Shown here one piece after another: positions 1 to 5,730 of a DNA stretch of 21,295 nt. The stretch covers positions 1 to 21,295 of the forward strand of contig DHNG01000039.1 of assembly GCA_002409405.1 (NCBI GenBank). The letters are read 5' to 3'. Made by a program: the position numbers and the translations under genes. Position 1 is the stretch's first letter. The number at the start of each line of letters is the position of its first letter. The notes under the pieces are model-generated. The model did no database searches. It was not told the DNA's origin and saw nothing but the letters and a program-made list of their open reading frames with translations. This stretch comes from Flavobacteriales bacterium UBA5422. GTDB taxonomy: Bacteria > Bacteroidota > Bacteroidia > Flavobacteriales_D > Crocinitomicaceae.

Positions 1-26
1 AAAAATTGAAATAAATATTATATTTT

Positions 27-220
27 TTAAAAATCAAACAAACTTGATTGCTTCAAATGAAAATAATTTTCTAATAATATTTTATCTTTTTTATGAACAC
101 CAATCCTCAAGATATACTTTGCTCTAGTTAAAGCAACATATATTATTCTTAATTCCTCATTATCTTTTAATTCATTATTAAAAATATTTTTATAAAAGTG
201 CTTGCCAGAAAAAAAAGTCT
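27..220 (-). pseudogene. C-terminal remnant of a UvrD/Rep-family helicase
   Basis: Read on the minus strand, this stretch encodes a short helicase C-terminus. It contains ELRIIYVALTRAKYIL, which fits superfamily 1 UvrD/PcrA/Rep helicase motif VI, whose Arg contacts ATP. About 30 residues follow and the frame ends with TAA at 29-27. The open frame extends upstream only to a stop at 293-291 and contains no ATG, GTG or TTG start. Motifs I to V are absent because rpmH occupies the place where the rest of the gene should be. The region is much richer in A+T than the genes to its right, which suggests an acquired gene truncated by deletion or recombination (inference). The right edge of true homology is uncertain, about 190-220; the -33 element of the rpmH promoter falls inside it. 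Homologues occur in DNA repair and in phage-defence systems, and the fragment is too short to tell which. Confidence 0.72.
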
Positions 221-231
221 TTGTATATTTG
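202..231 (+). promoter_or_regulatory. rpmH promoter, Bacteroidota sigma-A type
   Basis: TTG at 202-204, a 19-nt spacer, then TATATTTG at 224-231 match the TTTG-N19-TAnnTTTG promoter known from Flavobacteriia. Transcription would start near 238, leaving a leader of about 70 nt before rpmH. The -33 part lies within the helicase remnant. Confidence 0.7.
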
Positions 232-306
232 CACTCGGTTTTTGAACAACGATATCCAAAACCAAATAAACGAGTTAATAGATACCATTTTTAAAGATAC
301 AAAGCA

Positions 307-468
307 ATGAGCAAAAGAACATTTCAACCATCGAAAAGAAAAAGAAGAAATAAGCACGGATTCAGAAGCCGCATGGCTACTAAGAACGGTCGCCGTGTAT
401 TGGCTGCGCGTCGTCGCAAAGGAAGAAAGAAATTAACAGTTTCTGATGAACCGATGCACAAACGTTAA
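307..468 (+). CDS. rpmH: 50S ribosomal protein L34
   Basis: This 53-residue, extremely basic protein is L34 of the large ribosomal subunit. It begins MSKRTFQPSKRKR and carries the family core HGFRSRMATKNGRRVLAARRRKGR, described here in two parts: HGFRSRMATK at about residues 18-27 and NGRRVLAARRRKGR at about 27-40. Bacterial L34 is usually 44-52 aa; the short tail after KGRKKL is typical of Bacteroidota. The ATG at 307 gives the canonical N-terminus. No strong Shine-Dalgarno is seen, as is common in this phylum. The gene is monocistronic, with its own promoter (202-231) and a strong terminator (497-530). In many bacteria rpmH lies next to dnaA/rnpA, but here the left neighbour is a helicase fragment. 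Confidence 0.97.
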   Translation: MSKRTFQPSKRKRRNKHGFRSRMATKNGRRVLAARRRKGRKKLTVSDEPMHKR

Positions 469-496
469 TTGAAACTTCTTACCAGTTAAGATATGT

Positions 497-530
497 AAAA
501 CCGACTTTTTATAAGGTCGGTTTTTTGTTT
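497..530 (+). terminator. Intrinsic terminator of rpmH
   Basis: AAAACCGAC (497-505) pairs perfectly with GTCGGTTTT (516-524) around a 10-nt loop. The pairing runs straight into a T-rich tract up to about 530. Confidence 0.9.
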
Positions 531-557
531 TAATTATTTTTTAAAATAAGTCTGACT

Positions 558-1040
558 ATGAATTCTTTTGATGCGCAACTTGAAATCATCGGGATCAATC
601 CTTTTGTTTTTATTCCGGAGGAAATTCTGCAGCAACTTTTTCAGCACTCAGGAAAAGAAAAAGGGCCGATACGCATAAAAGGAACTGTTAACGGGAAAGA
701 ATATAGGCAAACACTGGTCAAATACAAAGGGGAGTGGCGGCTTTATATCAATATGCAGATGCTCGTAAATTCTCCTAAACGCATTGGTGAAAAAATAATG
801 GTAACGATTGCTTTTGACCCGGAAGAACGTACCGTCAACATGCATCCGAAATTAGCCCGTGCACTAGCTGAAAATTCAGTTGCAAAACAAGCGTTTGAAG
901 CGTTAATTCCTTCCCGTAGATCAGAAATAGTGCGTTATATCTCACAGTTGAAAACGGAAGAGAGCGTGGACCGAAACGTACAAAAAGCAATTCTTCATTT
1001 AGAAGGGAAAGGTCGATTTGCCGGAAGGGGTGGAAGTTGA
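558..1040 (+). CDS. YdeI/OmpD-associated family protein with DUF1905 domain
   Basis: This is a 160-aa soluble protein with no signal peptide. Residues ~1-90 resemble DUF1905, a small beta-barrel domain (RIKGTVNGKEYRQTLV, LYINMQMLVNSPKRIG). Residues ~92-155 resemble the C-terminal helical region of the YdeI/OmdA family: a short linker, then LARALAENSVAKQAFEAL and the characteristic PSRRSEIVRYISQLKTEESVDRNVQKAI helices (seen at about 117-144). The family is widespread in Bacteroidota, and its biochemical role is not established. The 'bacteriocin protection' name comes from distant homologues and should not be taken literally here. The ATG at 558 is the first in frame. The gene stands alone between the rpmH terminator and the mrp promoter region. 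Confidence 0.8.
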   Translation: MNSFDAQLEIIGINPFVFIPEEILQQLFQHSGKEKGPIRIKGTVNGKEYRQTLVKYKGEWRLYINMQMLVNSPKRIGEKIMVTIAFDPEERTVNMHPKLARALAENSVAKQAFEALIPSRRSEIVRYISQLKTEESVDRNVQKAILHLEGKGRFAGRGGS

Positions 1041-1068
1041 TTTTTGTTTTGAATAACTAAAAAATGCC

Positions 1069-1096
1069 ATATCGCAATATTACGATATCACGATAT
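1069..1096. repeat. Interspersed ATCG-rich near-palindrome, copy 1
   Basis: The 20-mer ATATCGCAATATTACGATAT (1069-1088) recurs identically at 15639-15658. It is an almost perfect palindrome with one mismatched symmetric pair. A further half-unit, CACGATAT, follows to 1096. It lies in the gap between the YdeI-like gene and mrp. Confidence 0.7.
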
Positions 1097-1132
1097 GCCA
1101 AAATCGACATGAAACAGGAGGATTCTTTTTTT

Positions 1133-1174
1133 GTAATCAGACAAATGGCGTTTTTTCGGATTTAATCTGATTAC
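1133..1174. promoter_or_regulatory. 9-bp perfect inverted repeat upstream of mrp
   Basis: GTAATCAGA (1133-1141) and TCTGATTAC (1166-1174) are exact reverse complements separated by 24 nt. The right arm ends 7 nt before a possible -7 box (TAACTTTA, 1182-1189) for mrp. It may be an operator or part of an mRNA hairpin. There is no T-tract typical of a terminator. Confidence 0.4.
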
Positions 1175-1206
1175 TTTTTACTAACTTTACGCAAGTTTTT
1201 TTAGTT

Positions 1207-2295
1207 ATGGATTTGTCGAGAGAGCATGTACTGGAAGTGTTGGGTAAAATAATGGACCCGGACCTGAAAAAAGATATCGTATCACTTAATTTTGTTGAAG
1301 AATTAAAGATTGATGAACAGTCAATTACAGTGGCTGTTTATAGTTCTAATCCTGCGTTGCATGCACGTAAGCGATTACAGGAAGCAGTTGAGTTCAACCT
1401 GAAAAGAGAATTTGAAGGAGTCGTAATTAACTGTACAGTGCAGGCGTTGCCGGCTGAAGCGAAAGATGCACACCGGAAATTTCTTCCGGAAGTAAAAAAT
1501 ATTGTAGCTATTGCCTCCGGAAAAGGAGGAGTAGGGAAGTCTACTGTAACTGCGAATCTGGCTGGTGGACTTGCAAAAGCAGGTTACAGAGTAGGGATTG
1601 TTGATGCAGATATTTACGGACCATCCATGCCCACAATGTTTGACGTTGTACATGATCGTCCGACAATGATTGATGTAGAAGGGAAACCGAAAATCAGCCC
1701 GGTTGTGGCATATGGAATCAAAATCCTGTCCATTGGTTTTTTTACTGATCAGGATAATGCAGTTGTGTGGAGAGGGCCGATGGCAGCGAAAGCACTGACG
1801 CAAATGTTTACCGATGCTGAATGGGGCAAGTTGGATTATTTATTGATCGATTTACCTCCGGGAACAGGAGATATCCATTTGTCGTTAGTTCAGACTGTTC
1901 CTTTAGATGGTGCAGTAATTGTTTCTACTCCACAGGAAGTAGCACTTGCTGATGCCCGAAAAGGAATCAATATGTTTAAGTTGGAGACAATTAATGTACC
2001 GGTAATCGGGGTTGTGGAAAACATGGCATGGTTTACACCGGCAGAATTGCCTGAAAACAAATACTTTATTTTTGGACGGGATGGGGCGAAGAACCTGGCT
2101 CAGGGGATGGGAGTTCCGCTATTGGGACAAATTCCATTGGTGCAAAGTGTGCGCGAAGCAGGAGATGTAGGTAAGCCGGCCGTATTCCAGGATAATACAC
2201 CTACAAGTGCTGCATTTGAAGAATTAGTTCGTATATTTGTGCAAGAGGTTGAAGTTGCCAAAACGCAAAAATCTCTAAAAAAACAACACGTATGA
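1207..2295 (+). CDS. mrp: Mrp/ApbC/NBP35-family Fe-S cluster carrier ATPase
   Basis: This 362-aa P-loop ATPase is thought to bind and hand over iron-sulfur clusters to apo-proteins in the cytoplasm. Residues ~1-85 form the MIP18/DUF59 domain. The deviant Walker A GKGGVGKST is at residues 105-113, the DADIYGPSMP motif at ~133-142, and LIDLPPGTGD (Walker B/switch II) at ~213-222. Length and domain order are those of bacterial Mrp. The C-terminal CxxC that bridges the cluster in ApbC is replaced by FTPAELPENKYFIFG (residues ~276-290), and the only cysteine in the protein is C76. The same replacement is, to my recollection, usual in Bacteroidota. The start ATG at 1207 gives the canonical length. 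The stop overlaps the start of the Nfu gene by 4 nt (ATGA), indicating translational coupling. Confidence 0.93.
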   Translation: MDLSREHVLEVLGKIMDPDLKKDIVSLNFVEELKIDEQSITVAVYSSNPALHARKRLQEAVEFNLKREFEGVVINCTVQALPAEAKDAHRKFLPEVKNIVAIASGKGGVGKSTVTANLAGGLAKAGYRVGIVDADIYGPSMPTMFDVVHDRPTMIDVEGKPKISPVVAYGIKILSIGFFTDQDNAVVWRGPMAAKALTQMFTDAEWGKLDYLLIDLPPGTGDIHLSLVQTVPLDGAVIVSTPQEVALADARKGINMFKLETINVPVIGVVENMAWFTPAELPENKYFIFGRDGAKNLAQGMGVPLLGQIPLVQSVREAGDVGKPAVFQDNTPTSAAFEELVRIFVQEVEVAKTQKSLKKQHV

Positions 2296-2558
2296 TTTTG
2301 AATAAAGAAGAATTGACGGTAAAGATTAATGATGCATTGGAGCAATTACGTCCTTACCTGAATGAAGATGGTGGAGATATGGAACTTATCGGAATTACCG
2401 ATGAAGGAGTTGCTCAGGTGAAATTGCTGGGAGCGTGCAGTGGTTGTTCGATGTCTGTAATGACATTGAAAGCGGGATTGGAAGCGCAGGTAAAAAAGGT
2501 TGCTCCTGAGATCGTTGCAGTTGAAGCTATCAATATTGAAGAATTTATTCAGGAGTAA
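2292..2558 (+). CDS. nfuA: NifU C-terminal-domain Fe-S scaffold/carrier (Nfu)
   Basis: This 88-aa protein consists almost entirely of the NifU C-terminal (Nfu) domain. LRPYLNEDGGDMELIG occupies residues ~19-34, and the cluster-binding motif GACSGCSMS puts the cysteine pair at C49 and C52. Nfu proteins carry a [4Fe-4S] cluster bridged by this CxxC in a dimer and pass it to client enzymes. It lacks the degenerate A-type domain of E. coli NfuA, so the symbol is used by family only. It overlaps mrp by 4 nt. Together the pair supplies an ATPase and a cysteine-bearing carrier, which is interesting because this Mrp lacks its own CxxC. It ends 14 nt from the convergent DUF779 gene. Confidence 0.92.
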   Translation: MILNKEELTVKINDALEQLRPYLNEDGGDMELIGITDEGVAQVKLLGACSGCSMSVMTLKAGLEAQVKKVAPEIVAVEAINIEEFIQE

Positions 2559-2572
2559 TCTGCTATCCTTTT

Positions 2573-2947
2573 TTAATCCATTAATTTAACAGGAGACAAA
2601 TCAGTTAGTTCATCTTCCGTAAAAAGTCGGTAGTGAATCTTAAATGTTTTCCCCAATGGCGTCTCCAGTGAAAATCCTCCTGGTCCGAATCCATCAAGTA
2701 CATCTAATGTGAAGTGACTGAATTTCCAGTACTCAAATAAGTCACGGTCAATCCAGAATTCAGCATTTTCAATTGTTCCGATCATAACATCATTCATACG
2801 CGGAAAGAATCCTCCTTTTTCAAAGCACTGTGGCTGTGTTCCTTCACAACAGCCACCTGCCTGATAAAACATCAATTCACCATGCACCGATTTAAGTTCC
2901 CGGATGAGTGCAATCGCTTGTTCTGTTGCGTCTAATCGATTTGTCAT
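2573..2947 (-). CDS. DUF779 domain-containing protein, aldehyde dehydrogenase partner
   Basis: This is a 124-aa cytoplasmic protein of the DUF779 family. Recognisable features are LMFYQAGGCCEGTQPQCF (residues ~26-43) with clustered cysteines, then FWIDRDLFEYWKFSHFTLDV (~64-83) and a GRGGFSLE-like segment, here GPGGFSLETPLG. Members are repeatedly found next to NAD-dependent acetaldehyde dehydrogenases (AcoD/ExaC type). That arrangement is repeated here: the gene lies 84 nt downstream of the aldehyde dehydrogenase on the same strand. The molecular role is unknown; the Cys-Cys pair suggests metal or thiol chemistry (inference). A hairpin in the gap (2966-3000) could reduce its expression relative to the dehydrogenase. 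The ATG at 2947 is the natural start. Confidence 0.88.
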   Translation of the reverse strand: MTNRLDATEQAIALIRELKSVHGELMFYQAGGCCEGTQPQCFEKGGFFPRMNDVMIGTIENAEFWIDRDLFEYWKFSHFTLDVLDGFGPGGFSLETPLGKTFKIHYRLFTEDELTDLSPVKLMD

Positions 2948-2953
2948 TTTTTG

Positions 2954-3000
2954 TTGGAATAAAGAAACGAAAGCAATCCGGTTGACAGATTGCCTTCGTT
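2954..3000 (-). terminator. Hairpin between aldehyde dehydrogenase and DUF779 gene, possible partial terminator
   Basis: On the minus-strand RNA, AACGAAGGCAAUC (3000-2988) pairs with GAUUGCUUUCGUU (2978-2966) over 13 bp, including one G-U pair, around a 9-nt loop. The following sequence UCUUUAUUCC is only moderately U-rich, so attenuation or a processing/stability role is as likely as full termination. Confidence 0.5.
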
Positions 3001-3031
3001 CTGTTTGTTTAACTACTCTCTCTTCTTTAAT

Positions 3032-4546
3032 TTAGAAGAAACCTAACTTTTGTTTGCTGTAAGAGATAAGCATGTTCTTTGTCTGGCGGTAATGCCCCAG
3101 CATCATTTTGTGGTTTTCACGCCCGACACCTGATTGCTTGTATCCTCCGAAAGGAGCTCCTGCAGGGTACGCATGATATTGGTTTACCCAAACCCTTCCT
3201 GCTTTAATTGCTCTGGGTACCTGGTACAATTCATGTGCATCACGCGTCCATACTCCTGCTCCTAGTCCGTATAATGTATCATTTGCAATTGCAATTGCCT
3301 CTTCTGTTGTTTTGAATGTTGTAACAGCGACAACAGGACCGAAAATCTCTTCCTGGAAGATCCGCATTTTATTGTGACCTTTGAAGATAGTTGGTTGGAT
3401 GTAGTAACCATTTTCAAGATCTCCTCCCAGGTGATTGATTTCTCCCCCTGTTAGTAATTCTGCGCCTTCTTCTTTTCCTAATTGAAGGTATGATTTGATT
3501 TTTTCTTGTTGAATTTTGGATGCCTGAGCTCCCATCATTACAGTTGTATCAAGCGGATTTCCGACTTTGATAGCTTTGGTGCGCTCAACAACTTTCGCCA
3601 GGAATTTATCCGCAATGGATTCATGTACGAGGATTCGGGAAGGACACGTACAGATTTCTCCCTGGTTCAACGCGAATAATACGGCACCTTCGATTGCTTT
3701 GTCCAGGTAATCATCATCGTGATCCATAACAGATGGGAAGAAGATATTCGGTGATTTCCCACCTAATTCCAATGTAACAGGGATAATGTTCTCCGTTGCG
3801 TATTGCATCACCAGTCGACCTGTAGCTGTTGATCCTGTGAAGGCAGCTTTTGCTACTTTTGGATTCGTAACCAATGCTCTTCCTAATTCAGCACCGAAAC
3901 CGTTGACAATGTTGATTACACCTGCCGGAACAAGATCTTCGATTAATTCCATCAATACCATAATAGATGTAGGGGTACTTTCCGCAGGTTTTAAAACAAC
4001 AGTGTTTCCGGCTGCCAATGCAGGAGCTAATTTCCAAACGGCCATCAAAATCGGGAAGTTCCACGGAATGATTTGTGCAACTACTCCAATTGGCTCATGT
4101 ACGATCAAGGAGACAGTGTTTTCATCCAGTTCTGTATGAGAACCTTCTTCTGCACGGATGACACCGGCAAAATAACGGAAGTGATCAATGGCAAGCGGTA
4201 AATCAGCATTTAATGTTTCACGAACTGCTTTTCCGTTGTCAATTGTTTCCACTGCTGCAAGGTATTCGAGATTTGCCTCCAGGCGGTCCGCAATTTTGTT
4301 CAGGATAATACTTCTTTCAGTTGCAGAAGTTCTGCTCCATGTTTCAAATGCTTTTTCAGCAGCATTTACAGCCAGTTCAAGATCTCCTTTGGAAGAATGA
4401 GCTACCTTTGTAAATACCTTTCCGTCGATGGGGGAGATGTTGTCAAAATACGTTCCGTTTACAGGTTGTGTCCATTTACCATTAATGTAATTATCATAAA
4501 CAGGTTTAAAGGATGGACGAGCAATTAAATTTTCATTTGAACTCAT
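3032..4546 (-). CDS. NAD(P)-dependent aldehyde dehydrogenase, acetaldehyde (AcoD/ExaC) type
   Basis: This 504-aa enzyme of the ALDH superfamily oxidises an aldehyde, probably acetaldehyde or a related short-chain aldehyde, to the acid. The oxyanion-hole region IIPWNFP is at ~159-165. The cofactor-site FTGSTATGR is at ~236-244. The general base is E260 in LELGGKSPN, and the catalytic nucleophile is C299 in NQGEICTCPSR, with a second cysteine at 301. The C-terminal PFGGYKQSGVGRENH motif is characteristic of this class. Length matches the 500-510 aa AcoD/AldB group. DUF779 downstream and an AraC regulator upstream in divergent orientation match known acetaldehyde-dehydrogenase loci. Substrate is inferred from family and context. 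The ATG at 4546 starts MSSNENLIARP. Confidence 0.93.
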   Translation of the reverse strand: MSSNENLIARPSFKPVYDNYINGKWTQPVNGTYFDNISPIDGKVFTKVAHSSKGDLELAVNAAEKAFETWSRTSATERSIILNKIADRLEANLEYLAAVETIDNGKAVRETLNADLPLAIDHFRYFAGVIRAEEGSHTELDENTVSLIVHEPIGVVAQIIPWNFPILMAVWKLAPALAAGNTVVLKPAESTPTSIMVLMELIEDLVPAGVINIVNGFGAELGRALVTNPKVAKAAFTGSTATGRLVMQYATENIIPVTLELGGKSPNIFFPSVMDHDDDYLDKAIEGAVLFALNQGEICTCPSRILVHESIADKFLAKVVERTKAIKVGNPLDTTVMMGAQASKIQQEKIKSYLQLGKEEGAELLTGGEINHLGGDLENGYYIQPTIFKGHNKMRIFQEEIFGPVVAVTTFKTTEEAIAIANDTLYGLGAGVWTRDAHELYQVPRAIKAGRVWVNQYHAYPAGAPFGGYKQSGVGRENHKMMLGHYRQTKNMLISYSKQKLGFF

Positions 4547-4613
4547 AATTTTTCGCTTTAAAATTTACTGACTGCAAATTATTTATTATCTTGGAAGAGT
4601 AATAGAAACATGC

Positions 4614-4641
4614 TATCAATAAATGTCACTATAGTATCAAT
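4614..4641. promoter_or_regulatory. Candidate AraC-type operator (direct repeat, 21-bp phase)
   Basis: TATCAAT occurs at 4614-4620 and again at 4635-4641, exactly 21 bp (two helical turns) apart. With the upstream bases, TGCTATCAAT and TAGTATCAAT agree at 8 of 10 positions. AraC-family proteins typically bind such phased direct repeats. The site is in the gap between the dehydrogenase and the regulator and just before the regulator's start. Confidence 0.45.
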
Positions 4642-4653
4642 GTGTGTAGAGGT

Positions 4654-5577
4654 ATGAATAGATTGATCAGTCGGATATACGATAATTCAAAGCTGGAAAC
4701 ACTGGTAGAGAATAAACAAACCTTTGGAACCAATGAAGTGGAATTACACTTGTATGAGACACAGACAAAAGCATTTGATTTTGATCTGAAGTTCGACGAC
4801 GTTTCACTGATTACGATGTTTGAAGGAAAGAAAGTCATGCATTTCGGAGAAGATCATTCCTTTGATTTTTTTCCGGAGGAATCGTTGATCCTCGAAAAAG
4901 GAGAGCGAATGAACATCGATTTCCCGGAAGCGCAGGAGGATAATCCTACCCGTTGTATGGCGTTGATTTTATCTCCGGATGAAATCAATGAAACACTTTT
5001 GCTTCTGAATGAAAAAACACCCAGAATCGATAAATCGGAATGGAAACTGGAAGGGTCTGTTCAGAAGTTTGAAAATGATTCATTTTTAAAATCAAATCTT
5101 GAGCGGTTAATTGCATTGGCTTCTTCTAACCCTGAATACAAGAGTACATTGAGCAAATTGGCAACCCGCGAACTGATCGTTTGTCTCTTGCAAACCAAGG
5201 CACGTAATATTCTGTTGAGTACAACCAATCAAGTTACTTCCAATAACCAGTTGGTGAGTGTAATCAGTTATATTCGCAATAACCTTACAAAGGTATTTAC
5301 AATTGAAGAGTTGGCAGGAAAAGCGTTTATGAGTAAAGCGTCCTTTTTTCGCCATTTTAAGCAGGAGTTGGGAATCAGCCCGTATGAGTTTATTGTTTCT
5401 GAAAAGATCAAATACGCAAAAAAATTGTTGACCAAAGGAAATCATTCCATTACGGATGTTTCTTCTATGCTGTCTTTTGGTTCGACGAGTTATTTTATTC
5501 GTCACTTTCGCAGTGTAACAGGGATGACTCCATTGAAGTACAAGCAACAATTTATTGAAGGGAAAAGAAGAGCATAA
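4654..5577 (+). CDS. AraC-family transcriptional regulator of the adjacent aldehyde dehydrogenase
   Basis: This regulator is 307 aa if it starts at the ATG at 4654 (MNRLISRIYDN). A GTG four codons upstream (4642) is also in frame, but the ATG is preferred. The N-terminal ~190 residues resemble the AraC_N type sensor domain (beta-rich, FDDVSLITMFEGKKVMHFG). The C-terminal ~100 residues hold two helix-turn-helix motifs: FTIEELAGKAFMSKASFFRHFKQ, seen here as IEELAGKAFMSKASFFRHF, then ITDVSSMLSFGSTSYFIRHF with the P-rich end GMTPLKYKQQF. It is divergent from the aldehyde dehydrogenase with about 100 nt between starts, the usual arrangement for a local activator responding to an aldehyde or alcohol. 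The inducer cannot be read from sequence. A phased direct repeat lies immediately upstream. Confidence 0.9.
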   Translation: MNRLISRIYDNSKLETLVENKQTFGTNEVELHLYETQTKAFDFDLKFDDVSLITMFEGKKVMHFGEDHSFDFFPEESLILEKGERMNIDFPEAQEDNPTRCMALILSPDEINETLLLLNEKTPRIDKSEWKLEGSVQKFENDSFLKSNLERLIALASSNPEYKSTLSKLATRELIVCLLQTKARNILLSTTNQVTSNNQLVSVISYIRNNLTKVFTIEELAGKAFMSKASFFRHFKQELGISPYEFIVSEKIKYAKKLLTKGNHSITDVSSMLSFGSTSYFIRHFRSVTGMTPLKYKQQFIEGKRRA

Positions 5578-5632
5578 CAGCTTGTCTTTCCGATAGCTTT
5601 TCAAGTTTGCAGTTAATTTCGTTAATTCTCAA

Positions 5633-5663
5633 TTTGGGAATCCAAGGATAAATTCTATCTTTG
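5633..5663 (+). promoter_or_regulatory. Bacteroidota sigma-A promoter for the TPR-like gene
   Basis: TTTG (5633-5636), a spacer of exactly 19 nt, and TATCTTTG (5656-5663) match the TTTG-N19-TAnnTTTG consensus. The predicted start near 5670 leaves a leader of about 60 nt. Confidence 0.72.
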
Positions 5664-5730
5664 TTTTCTGTTTTTGGTGCAATCCACTGAAAACCAAAAG
5701 GAATAAGTTTGATTTAATCCTGCTCAACTA

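Noticed and set aside
1064..1165. Short ORF of 33 codons spanning the ATCG-rich repeat upstream of mrp
   Set aside because: It is built largely from the repeat itself, has no ribosome binding site or family resemblance, and is better explained as non-coding.
1375..1803. 142-codon open frame on the minus strand inside mrp
   Set aside because: It is antisense to a clear conserved gene; its Cys/His/Ser-rich content is what an antisense frame of such a gene gives.
4561..4600. TAATTTG-like -7 box for the aldehyde dehydrogenase on the minus strand
   Set aside because: It is one base short of the TAnnTTTG spacing and lacks a -33 partner; an activator-dependent promoter may be weak, but this is not enough to annotate.
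4642..4653. GTG at 4642 as the start of the AraC regulator
   Set aside because: The ATG four codons downstream (4654) is a more usual start, and the extra four residues add nothing to the domain. The GTG also follows the direct repeat too closely.
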